DNA of 6,662 nucleotides from DATEMK01 sp035275625 (GCA_035275625.1 DATEMK010000540.1:1-6662); one strand, 5' to 3'; shown: positions 1 through 6,418, numbered from the stretch's first letter. Notes: a model not told the origin generated them from the letters alone. Numbers and translations are program-made.

Positions 1-682
1 GTGCAAAAGAAAGATCCGGGGCTATTTTCAAAAGCATGGGTTTGGGAATACTTCTTTGCTGATTTATATGCTGCAGCGCTTCCAGGATTTCGGCCAACGG
101 TTTTTTATCCTGCAATTCCCGAAGACCAGGGGTATTGGGTGAACTGACATTTACTGCAAAATAATCTACGGCATCAACTAATGCATGGAAACATTTTATG
201 TAATCATTTACAGCCTCTTCATTCGGGGTTGATTTATTCTTACCAATGTTTCCACCGATAATTATACCCGGTTTTCTTTTTTTTAATCTTTTTGCCGCTG
301 CTATCGCTCCTTCATTATTAAATCCCATCCGGTTAATGAGCGCTTCATCTTCCGGTAAACGAAAAAGCCTTGGTTCAGGGTTTCCATCCTGTGGTTCAGG
401 CGTTACTGTTCCGATTTCAATAAATCCAAAACCGAATGCTCCCAGCTCATCAAAAAGTTTCGCATCCTTATCAAATCCCGCTGCAAGCCCAACAGGGTTT
501 TTAAAATTCAAATGCAGAAGATTCTTTTCTAATGAAGGATGCTCTACACTATAAAACCATTTCACCACTACTTTGATCCCCGGAATTAAAAAAGCAGCTT
601 TTAACAAGAAAAACACCACCTTATGAGCAGCTTCAGCGCTCAGCAGAAACAAAACCGGCTTGATAATTCTCCTGTAAAACAT
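1..682 (-). CDS. pyrD: Dihydroorotate dehydrogenase (quinone), class 2, 3' end cut off by window
   Basis: PyrD oxidises dihydroorotate to orotate in de novo pyrimidine synthesis. Class 2 enzymes are bound to the inner membrane and pass electrons through FMN to quinone. I translated the minus strand from the ATG at 682-680 and obtained 227 open codons running off the left edge; full-length members are about 340 residues. The hydrophobic N-terminal stretch (about residues 5-38) fits the membrane-associated helical extension that marks class 2. The FMN/substrate motifs follow in order: VGLAAGFDKDA at 64-74, IEIGTVTP at 88-95, INRMGFNN at 116-123, and VNVSSPNTPGLRE at 177-189. The catalytic base is Ser181, a serine as expected for class 2, where class 1A has cysteine. 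Lys219 in LLKIAPD is the conserved FMN lysine. It is divergent from the metal-regulated genes and probably unrelated to them. Only the C-terminal third is missing, because of the window edge. Confidence 0.95.
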   Translation of the reverse strand, partial: MFYRRIIKPVLFLLSAEAAHKVVFFLLKAAFLIPGIKVVVKWFYSVEHPSLEKNLLHLNFKNPVGLAAGFDKDAKLFDELGAFGFGFIEIGTVTPEPQDGNPEPRLFRLPEDEALINRMGFNNEGAIAAAKRLKKRKPGIIIGGNIGKNKSTPNEEAVNDYIKCFHALVDAVDYFAVNVSSPNTPGLRELQDKKPLAEILEALQHINQQRSIPKPMLLKIAPDLSFA

Positions 683-698
683 AACGGGTGTAAAAATA

Positions 699-728
699 GT
701 TATTGGTTATTAAGTTATTGAGTTATTT
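699..728. repeat. GTTATT-type short tandem repeat
   Basis: Four copies of GTTATT start at 699, 706, 714 and 722, so the period is 7-8 bp. On the opposite strand the same hexamer appears at 760-765 and 776-781. The stretch is non-coding and lies between the divergent pyrD and mntR starts. Its function is unknown. It resembles the heptad-type filler in the gap before the Rieske gene of this window. Confidence 0.55.
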
Positions 729-766
729 AAACTCCCTTATCCCGGAAACTTACTGACTTAATAACC
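705..766. repeat. 11-bp perfect inverted repeat in the divergent intergenic region
   Basis: GGTTATTAAGT at 705-715 is exactly complementary to ACTTAATAACC at 756-766, with 40 bp between the arms. The arms are part of the GTTATT-rich repeat, so the symmetry may come from inverted copies of the repeat and not from a selected hairpin. A structure here would lie between the two divergent promoters. There is no poly-T tract after either arm, so it is not an ordinary terminator. Confidence 0.5.
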
Positions 767-802
767 TGAAAACCTAATAACAGAATTATTTTTTAATTAT
801 TT

Positions 803-818
803 TTTAGACTAATCTAAA
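803..818. promoter_or_regulatory. Putative MntR/DtxR-family operator
   Basis: TTTAGACTAATCTAAA is a perfect inverted repeat: 6-bp arms TTTAGA/TCTAAA around a CTAA centre. It has the general form of boxes bound by the DtxR/MntR family (TTTAGG-like half-sites in inverted orientation). It lies directly upstream of a gene encoding such a regulator. It covers roughly -37 to -22 relative to a start site predicted from the -7 element at 827, so bound repressor would block RNA polymerase. The symmetry is seen in the sequence; which protein binds it, and autoregulation, are inferred. Confidence 0.7.
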
Positions 819-826
819 TTATTTTA

Positions 827-834
827 TATATTTG
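827..834 (+). promoter_or_regulatory. Bacteroidota-type -7 promoter element of mntR
   Basis: TATATTTG matches the Bacteroidota sigma-ABfr -7 consensus TAnnTTTG. Transcription would start near 840-842, leaving a leader of about 15 nt before the ATG at 856. No clear -33 TTG is present; that position is occupied by a T-run and the palindrome. The element also explains why the in-frame TTG at 832 is unlikely to be the start codon, since it lies inside the promoter. Confidence 0.62.
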
Positions 835-855
835 CCAAAATATTTTTTTAAAGTC

Positions 856-1524
856 ATGAATACTTTAACGGAAGAAAATTACCTTAAATGCATTTACAAG
901 CTCTCTTTAAATACGCCTGAAGGTATTACCACCAGCGCCATCGCTGATGAAATGAAAACAAAATCAGCCACGGTAACAGATATGCTTAAAAAGCTTTCCG
1001 ACAAAGAGCTTATAAAATATGAAAAATACTATGGGGTGAAATTGACAGAAAAGGGAAAAAAGATTGCTTTAAAAATTGTCCGCAAGCATCGCTTGTGGGA
1101 ATTATTTTTAGTAAAAGCTTTAGATTTTAAATGGGACGAAGTGCACATCATTGCCGAGCAGCTTGAACACATTCAATCAGACGAGCTCATTGCGCGGCTT
1201 GATAAATTTCTGGGTCATCCCAAAACAGATCCTCATGGCGATCCGATTCCTGATCAAAACGGAAAAATTTTTTCGAACCATCTTATTGCACTCTCAGAAT
1301 TGGCGCAGAAATCTTCAGGAGAAATAGCGGGAGTCACAGAGCATTCTCCGTCTTTCCTTCAATACCTCGAAAAAAGCGGGTTGAATCTCGGCAACAATAT
1401 CCATGTAATAGAAAAACATGAATTTGATAAATCAATTGATATTAAAATCAACCGAAAAAAAAATATGCATATCAGCAATGATATCGCAAAAAATATTTTG
1501 ATAACAACTCATGAGCCGAAATAA
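856..1524 (+). CDS. mntR: DtxR/MntR-family metal-dependent transcriptional repressor
   Basis: This 222-residue cytoplasmic regulator probably represses metal-uptake genes when Mn(II) or Fe(II) is plentiful. Residues 1-65 form the winged-helix DNA-binding domain, with recognition helix around KSATVTDMLKKL (36-47) and wing up to KLTEKG (62-67). Residues 68-145 are the dimerisation/metal domain, with the family motif VRKHRLWE and putative ligands His78, Glu82, His97, Glu101, Glu104 and His105. A linker with DPHGDPIP (125-132) precedes a FeoA/SH3-like tail (about 150-222), so this is the long three-domain architecture and not the short Bacillus MntR form. Glu101 occupies the place of DtxR Cys102, which favours manganese. 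Asn8 occupies the place of MntR Asp8 or DtxR Met10, which is unusual. I chose ATG 856 over the TTG at 832, which lies within the -7 promoter element. The 3' end overlaps the transporter gene by 14 nt. An iron-responsive IdeR-like role remains possible. Confidence 0.88.
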   Translation: MNTLTEENYLKCIYKLSLNTPEGITTSAIADEMKTKSATVTDMLKKLSDKELIKYEKYYGVKLTEKGKKIALKIVRKHRLWELFLVKALDFKWDEVHIIAEQLEHIQSDELIARLDKFLGHPKTDPHGDPIPDQNGKIFSNHLIALSELAQKSSGEIAGVTEHSPSFLQYLEKSGLNLGNNIHVIEKHEFDKSIDIKINRKKNMHISNDIAKNILITTHEPK

Positions 1525-3403
1525 AGAAACACCGATGCCGTCACTTTCCGAGGTACATTCTTCGGTGGATGTGACAAAGGCAAAAACATTTCACAGGAAA
1601 CTGTTTGCTTTTTTAGGTCCGGCATATTTAGTGAGCGTGGGATATATGGACCCGGGCAATTGGGCGACAGACCTTGCAGGAGGAAGCCAGTTCGGGTATA
1701 AATTAATCTGGGTGCTGCTGATGTCCAATCTTATCGCCTTGCTTTTGCAAAGCCTCAGTGCACGGTTAGGAATTGTACGCGGCCGTGACCTTGCCCAGGC
1801 TTCGCGTGAAATTTACCCGCCTTTTATAAATATGTTTTTGTACATCCTCGCTGAAATTGCTATTGCAGCATGTGACCTTGCCGAAGTTCTGGGCATGGCT
1901 ATCGGCATGCAATTACTCTTTGGCTTGCCGCTTACATGGGGAGTAACCATTACCGTGCTCGATACCTTTTTATTATTATTTCTTCTCAATTTCGGAATGC
2001 GGAAAGTGGAAGCTTTTATTATTTCACTTGTTGCCATCATCGGCATGTGTTTCATTGCTGAAATGCTGTTTGCAAAACCTGACATTAACGATATTGCAAA
2101 AGGATTCTTCCCTTCCATTCCCAATGAAACTGCCTTATACATTGCCATCGGAATTATTGGCGCCACCGTAATGCCCCACAATCTCTACCTGCATTCATCA
2201 TTGGTGCAGACAAGAAAATTTTTGAGGACACCTGTTGAAATAAAAAAAGCTATCCGATTTAATATTCTTGATTCCACCATTGCCTTGAATCTTGCATTTT
2301 TTGTAAACGCTGCCATTCTTATTCTTGCAGCAGCAACATTTTTTCAGAACGGATTATTTGAAGTGGCGGAAATCCAGGATGCCCATAAATTGCTTGCACC
2401 CATGCTTGGAACACAGTGGGCGCCCATTCTGTTTGCTGTCGCATTAATTGCATCCGGTCAGAGCTCAACAATAACGGGTACGCTTGCAGGACAGATTGTA
2501 ATGGAAGGTTATCTGAATCTCCGGATCGCTCCCTGGATAAGAAGGTTGCTTACCCGGCTGATAGCGATTATTCCGGCTTTGCTTGTTATTAATTTAATGG
2601 GTGAAAGCGCCACCGGAGAATTACTCGTACTTAGCCAGGTAATACTAAGTCTGCAATTAGGATTTGCAATTATTCCGCTTATTCATTTTGTAAGTGATCG
2701 GGAAAAGATGGGTGAGTTTGCTGTAAAAAATTATGTTAAAGTATTAGCATGGATTTCAGCGAGCATTATTGTTGGCCTTAATGCGAAGCTTGTTGCAGGA
2801 ACACTCATTGACTGGGTTTCCGAACCGGGTGGAGACGCGGTTTTTATTGTAAAAATATCAGTCATTGCAATTGCAATTTTTGCAGCCATCATTTTGGGGT
2901 ATATAACATTCCAACCATTTTTCAGCCGCAGAAAAACTTTTGTGGAGCCATTGCCCCATGGAACTTTTTCGGAGATCACTAAAATTGTTCCTGAAAAATA
3001 TAAGCGCATTGCAATTACGGTTGACTTCAGCAAAATGGATAAAACTACCATCGGTCATGCATTATCACAGGGGGGAAAAGATGCAGAATATCTATTGGTT
3101 CACGTTGTTGAAACTGCCGGAGCCTTTGCTCTTGGAAAAGACATACGGGATTTTGAAACACAAGAGGATGAAAAGAATTTGAAATTGTATGCGGACAATC
3201 TTGCCGGCATGGGTTATAACTGCTCTACTGCCATCGGGTACGGCAGACCGAAGATTGCCATAGTTGAAAAAGTAAAAGAGTTCAATGCCGATATGCTTGT
3301 TATGGGTGCGCATGGGCATAAAGCATTAAAAGATATATTGCTCGGAACTACGGTGGATGCCGTTCGCCATGCATTAAATATTCCTGTATTAGTAGTCAGA
3401 TAA
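1511..3403 (+). CDS. mntH: Nramp (MntH-type) divalent metal transporter with C-terminal Usp domain
   Basis: This is a proton-coupled Mn(II)/Fe(II) importer of the inner membrane, 630 residues where plain bacterial MntH has about 410-440. Residues 33-470 form the Nramp core with about 12 predicted membrane helices. Metal-site motifs are intact: DPGN at 47-50 in TM1, and A218 with M221-P-H223-N in TM6. The methionine is the soft ligand that favours transition metals over Mg/Ca. A soluble Usp (UspA-like) domain spans about 495-630, with VDFS at 504-507 and the ATP-binding pattern G-2X-G-9X-G-T complete at Gly599, Gly602 and Gly612-Thr. The tail should face the cytoplasm. The start is uncertain: ATG 1511 overlaps mntR by 14 nt, while ATG 1535 (giving 622 residues, starting MPSLSEV) leaves a 10-bp gap and has AAAGAAA upstream. 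Overlap with the regulator argues for co-transcription and metal repression. The transporter call is firm; Mn over Fe is inferred. Confidence 0.93.
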   Translation: MSRNKETPMPSLSEVHSSVDVTKAKTFHRKLFAFLGPAYLVSVGYMDPGNWATDLAGGSQFGYKLIWVLLMSNLIALLLQSLSARLGIVRGRDLAQASREIYPPFINMFLYILAEIAIAACDLAEVLGMAIGMQLLFGLPLTWGVTITVLDTFLLLFLLNFGMRKVEAFIISLVAIIGMCFIAEMLFAKPDINDIAKGFFPSIPNETALYIAIGIIGATVMPHNLYLHSSLVQTRKFLRTPVEIKKAIRFNILDSTIALNLAFFVNAAILILAAATFFQNGLFEVAEIQDAHKLLAPMLGTQWAPILFAVALIASGQSSTITGTLAGQIVMEGYLNLRIAPWIRRLLTRLIAIIPALLVINLMGESATGELLVLSQVILSLQLGFAIIPLIHFVSDREKMGEFAVKNYVKVLAWISASIIVGLNAKLVAGTLIDWVSEPGGDAVFIVKISVIAIAIFAAIILGYITFQPFFSRRKTFVEPLPHGTFSEITKIVPEKYKRIAITVDFSKMDKTTIGHALSQGGKDAEYLLVHVVETAGAFALGKDIRDFETQEDEKNLKLYADNLAGMGYNCSTAIGYGRPKIAIVEKVKEFNADMLVMGAHGHKALKDILLGTTVDAVRHALNIPVLVVR

Positions 3404-3416
3404 AAAAATAAATAAA

Positions 3417-4634
3417 ATGAAATATCTATATGTATTATTAGTAATAGCCTGCATCACGGGTATTTTAGCTTCGTGCGAAAAAATTACTCCCGCTATTCCG
3501 CAGGATGATGAATTGCTGGACGGACCTGTTGAAGGGTTGACAACTACACAACATTTGGTTTTTCTCAAAGGTGATGTGGCTTTTAATGATGAAATTTTTA
3601 CTGCAGAAAAAGGGCTGGGTCCTTACTTTGTTGCAACTTCCTGCGGCAGCTGTCATGCAGGAGACGGAAAAGGACATCCGTTCACTACGCTGACACGTTT
3701 TGGACAAACCGATAGTTCGGGAAATTTATTTCTGGAACATGGAGGGCCGCAATTGCAGAACAGGTCAATTCCCGGTTTTAATCCTGAACAAATTCCTGCA
3801 GGTGCGACATTCTCAAAGTTCACACCTCCGGCAAATACAGGTCTTGGTTTTATTGAATTGGTGCCAGATGCAGATATTCTTTCAATGGCTGATCCATCAG
3901 ATATGGATGGTGATGGAATTTCAGGAGTGCCTAACTGGAATAAAGTTCCGTCATTCATTATCCCTTATAATAATGCTATTACACAAAACGGAAAATACAT
4001 TTGCCGCTTCGGAAAAAAAGCCGGCACTTATAATTTATTTCAGCAAACTGTCACTGCATATAACCAGGACATAGGAATTACTTCCACATTTCTTCCAAAT
4101 AACCCGGTTAATCCCTTAGACGGAACACACCCGGTCCCTTCAGGCGGACCCGAGGTAACTGATGAAGCAGTGAATGCTGTTGTGTTCTATTTACAAACAT
4201 TAAAAGCTCCGATTCAAAGAACTCCGGATAATGGTGAAGTGACACAGGGAAAAAATATTTTCATCAGTACCGGTTGTGAAAAATGTCATAAGGAAACTTT
4301 GAAAACCGGCTATTCACCTGTTGAAGCCCTTTCGTACAAGGAATTTCATCCTTATACAGATTTGCTGTTGCATGATATGGGCAGCAATCTTGACGATGGT
4401 TATACAGAAGGAAGTGCGCTTACTAATGAATGGAGAACACCGCCACTATGGGGATTAGGACTTTCTCACAATTCACAAGGTGGTCAATATTATTTAATGC
4501 ATGACGGAAGAGCAGGAAGTTTTGAAGAAGCAATTCTATTACACGGAGGTGAAGCTGAAAACAGCAAAGTAAAATTTCAGCAACTTTCAGAGAATGATAA
4601 AAATGCTCTCCTTAAATTTCTTGAGTCACTTTAA
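3417..4634 (+). CDS. Di-haem c-type cytochrome lipoprotein (DUF1111/DHOR, COG3488-like)
   Basis: This is a 405-residue exported haem protein of the family often annotated as thiol oxidoreductase or di-haem oxidoreductase, distantly resembling cytochrome c peroxidase/MauG. The N-terminus is a lipoprotein signal with lipobox LASC, lipidated at Cys20. Two covalent haem sites are visible: CGSCH at 76-80 and CEKCH at 287-291. Between them, DMDGDG at 162-167 looks like a Ca-binding loop. The C-terminal region contains WRTPPLWGLG (339-348) and HDGRAGSFEEAILLHGGEA (362-380), typical of the family. The length is near family size and nothing appears truncated. It follows mntH after 13 bp, suggesting the same transcript. 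The actual substrate of these proteins is poorly known. From memory, relatives occur beside imelysin/IrpA-type iron-uptake genes, consistent with a metal-related redox role here. A peroxidase-like role cannot be excluded. Confidence 0.88.
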   Translation: MKYLYVLLVIACITGILASCEKITPAIPQDDELLDGPVEGLTTTQHLVFLKGDVAFNDEIFTAEKGLGPYFVATSCGSCHAGDGKGHPFTTLTRFGQTDSSGNLFLEHGGPQLQNRSIPGFNPEQIPAGATFSKFTPPANTGLGFIELVPDADILSMADPSDMDGDGISGVPNWNKVPSFIIPYNNAITQNGKYICRFGKKAGTYNLFQQTVTAYNQDIGITSTFLPNNPVNPLDGTHPVPSGGPEVTDEAVNAVVFYLQTLKAPIQRTPDNGEVTQGKNIFISTGCEKCHKETLKTGYSPVEALSYKEFHPYTDLLLHDMGSNLDDGYTEGSALTNEWRTPPLWGLGLSHNSQGGQYYLMHDGRAGSFEEAILLHGGEAENSKVKFQQLSENDKNALLKFLESL

Positions 4635-4640
4635 TATAGT

Positions 4641-4682
4641 AGAAAGCAGAAAGCAGAAAGTAGAAAGAAGATAGTAGAAACT
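4641..4682. repeat. Tandem heptad repeat AGAAAGC (about 6 copies)
   Basis: Six consecutive 7-bp units occur: AGAAAGC, AGAAAGC, AGAAAGT, AGAAAGA, AGATAGT, AGAAACT. They begin 7 nt after the stop codon of the cytochrome gene and decay towards the 3' end. The strand is purine-rich. I see no hairpin followed by a T-tract in the gap, so this is not an obvious terminator. Function is unknown; replication slippage is a sufficient explanation for its origin. Confidence 0.7.
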
Positions 4683-4693
4683 GACAACCTCAA

Positions 4694-4725
4694 CTTTAAA
4701 CTTTAAACTTTAAACCTTAAACCTT
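4694..4725. repeat. Tandem heptad repeat CTTTAAA (about 4.5 copies)
   Basis: Three exact CTTTAAA units (4694-4714) are followed by CCTTAAA and a partial CCTT, ending 3 nt before the Rieske start codon. The period of 7 bp is the same as in the purine-rich block just upstream, though the unit differs. The repeat occupies the place where a ribosome-binding region would lie and no Shine-Dalgarno is present. Copy-number changes could alter leader length, but no such effect is shown. Confidence 0.7.
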
Positions 4726-4728
4726 CCT

Positions 4729-5181
4729 ATGCACAGAAAAGATTTTATTAAATCCTGCGGAGTACTTTGCCTTGGAGGGTCAGCGCTTGCAACATTTCTT
4801 CAAAGCTGCGGCACAGTGAGCTATGTTGCTCAGTCTGTATTTTCAGAAAACAAGATTTCAATTAAAAAGTCAGAATTCATTGAAATGAATCCCGATAAAC
4901 CGGGAGAAAAAACAACAGAGCGAAAGTATATATTGGTAAAAACAGAAAAATTAGAATTCCCTGTTTGTATTTATAAGCAAAATGAAAATGAATATACAGC
5001 TCTTTATATGGAATGCACCCATCGCGGATGCGAGTTAAAACCGAATGCAGGGTATCTTGTATGTCCCTGTCACGGAAGTGAGTTTTCCAATAAAGGAATC
5101 GTACAAAATCCACCTGCAGAAAATAATCTTAAACAATTTCAAATAACTGCTGACAATGAAAATATTTACATCCTGTTATAA
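4729..5181 (+). CDS. Small stand-alone Rieske [2Fe-2S] protein, exported, probable lipoprotein
   Basis: This 150-residue electron-transfer protein carries a complete Rieske cluster site: box I CTHRGC at 96-101 and box II CPCHGS at 112-117. The cluster ligands are Cys96, His98, Cys112 and His115. Cys101 and Cys114 are placed to form the disulfide found in high-potential bc1/b6f-type Rieske proteins. Only 13 residues separate His98 from Cys112, shorter than the usual 15-17, so the loop is trimmed. The N-terminus HRKDFIK (2-8) resembles a Tat motif with Arg-Lys in place of Arg-Arg. It is followed by a hydrophobic stretch and LQSC ending at Cys27, a possible lipobox with an atypical Gln. This suggests folded export and membrane anchoring. 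No cytochrome b or other bc-complex gene is present, so its partner is unknown; the upstream di-haem cytochrome is a candidate. It overlaps the next gene by 26 nt, consistent with translational coupling. Confidence 0.9.
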   Translation: MHRKDFIKSCGVLCLGGSALATFLQSCGTVSYVAQSVFSENKISIKKSEFIEMNPDKPGEKTTERKYILVKTEKLEFPVCIYKQNENEYTALYMECTHRGCELKPNAGYLVCPCHGSEFSNKGIVQNPPAENNLKQFQITADNENIYILL

Positions 5182-6418
5182 GCCCGACATTAAAAAGTTT
5201 TTCATTTTAAGTATAATTTTTATTCATGCTAATTGCCTCTTGCAGGCGCAAAACGACAGCGCCCGTATAAAGCGGCTGATGCCGGATACCGGAGCAGCAT
5301 CGCTGAACATGGATGCATCGTACAACCGTCCGTTTTTGCAGTTCGGAAAAATTCCTGTTGCCATCGGAGGCTATGCGGAAGTCAATACGCAATACGAAGT
5401 TGCCGATGGAATTTCAGAAGGATTTTCATTTCAAATGCGAAGGATGAGCCTGTTTGTTGCTTCTTCCATTCACCAGCGGATAAAATTTTTATCAGAGATT
5501 GAATTTGAAGATGGCGCTAAGGAAATAAGCCTTGAAACGGCTTTTATTGATCTTGAATTACACCCACTGCTGAATGTTCGCGCAGGAATTATTTTAAACC
5601 CGATTGGCGCTTTTAATCAGAATCATGACGGACCAAGATGGGAATTTGTTGATCGTCCGTTGTCTGCCACCCAAATGCTCCCTGCCACCTGGAGCAATGT
5701 CGGCATGGGCCTGCATGGAAAATTATTTCAAAAGGATTGGGTTTTTGCCTATGAGGCATACCTTACAAACGGTTTTGATGATAAAATAATTTCTAATGAA
5801 GAGAACAAAACTTTTCTTCCCGCATCAAAAGAAAATGCTGACCGGCTTGAAGAAAGCAGTAACGGTGTTCCGCTTTTCACAGGAAAAATAGGGATCAGGA
5901 ATCGCAGGATCGGTGAAATCGGATTCTCTTATATGGGTGGCGTTTATAATAAATTTAAAGAGGACGGATTGATTATAGATAATAAACGCAGAGCGGATGT
6001 TTTTGCAATTGACTTTAATACAACCCTTCCAAAAATCAATACGTACATAAATGCCGAAGCGGCAGTGGTATATGTGGATGTCCCCGCAACCTATTCACAG
6101 CAATTTGGTGAAAAGCAATGGGGAGGATTCATTGATATTGTACAACCTGTTTTAAAGAAAAAGATTTTCGGCTTTGAAAAATCAGTTATCAATTTAGCGG
6201 TGCGTTTTGAATATGTGGATTGGAACGCGGGTACATTTATTGAAACCGGGGATAATATTGAAGAAGATATTATGGCTGTTTCGCCTGCGGTAAGCTGGAG
6301 ACCGACAGGTCAAACTGTGTTACGATTCAATTATTATTACAGGTGGCAGCAGGACTTACTGGGCAACCCGGTTTCGCGCACGGCAGGCATTCAGTTCGGA
6401 ATTTCTACCTATTTTTAG
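5156..6418 (+). CDS. Outer-membrane beta-barrel, porin-like (phosphate-selective porin O/P type)
   Basis: A 420-residue protein predicted to sit in the outer membrane. A basic N-terminus and hydrophobic core (about 13-30) give a signal peptide, probably cleaved after Ala31 in LLQAQN. After a short linker the chain shows alternating amphipathic strands, such as IAIGGYAEVNTQYEV (about 69-82), MRRMSLFVASSI (94-105), FLSEIEFED (111-119), and late strands rich in aromatic residues (YVDWN, LRFNYYYRW). It ends GISTYF, with the C-terminal aromatic residue recognised by the BAM machinery. The motif GPRWEFVDRPLSATQMLP (159-176) and overall layout recall porin O/P-like proteins of Bacteroidota, but substrate cannot be read from sequence. 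ATG 5156 lies inside the Rieske gene; no later start would keep the whole signal peptide. Given the neighbours, a role in letting Mn(II) or another metal ion into the periplasm is an inference. Confidence 0.78.
   Translation: MKIFTSCYKPDIKKFFILSIIFIHANCLLQAQNDSARIKRLMPDTGAASLNMDASYNRPFLQFGKIPVAIGGYAEVNTQYEVADGISEGFSFQMRRMSLFVASSIHQRIKFLSEIEFEDGAKEISLETAFIDLELHPLLNVRAGIILNPIGAFNQNHDGPRWEFVDRPLSATQMLPATWSNVGMGLHGKLFQKDWVFAYEAYLTNGFDDKIISNEENKTFLPASKENADRLEESSNGVPLFTGKIGIRNRRIGEIGFSYMGGVYNKFKEDGLIIDNKRRADVFAIDFNTTLPKINTYINAEAAVVYVDVPATYSQQFGEKQWGGFIDIVQPVLKKKIFGFEKSVINLAVRFEYVDWNAGTFIETGDNIEEDIMAVSPAVSWRPTGQTVLRFNYYYRWQQDLLGNPVSRTAGIQFGISTYF

Noticed and set aside
246..554. Open frame of 102 codons on the plus strand
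   Set aside because: It is the antisense of pyrD, whose minus-strand frame has strong family motifs. The plus-strand translation is compositionally odd and resembles nothing.
691..698. TATTTTTA on the minus strand as a -7 promoter for pyrD
   Set aside because: It lacks the final G of TAnnTTTG and lies only 8 nt before the pyrD ATG, which would leave almost no leader. Too weak to call.
832..855. In-frame TTG start that would add 8 residues to the regulator
   Set aside because: The TTG is part of the TATATTTG promoter element, so it would precede the predicted transcript start. The ATG at 856 begins the conserved N-terminal helix.
1813..2181. 122-codon minus-strand open frame inside mntH
   Set aside because: It is the antisense shadow of the Nramp helices, with no motifs of its own.
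4641..4725. CRISPR array or terminator hairpin in the gap before the Rieske gene
   Set aside because: Units are 7 bp with no spacers, so it is not CRISPR. The only complementarity between the two blocks is four bases per heptad (AAAG/CTTT), too little for a stable hairpin.
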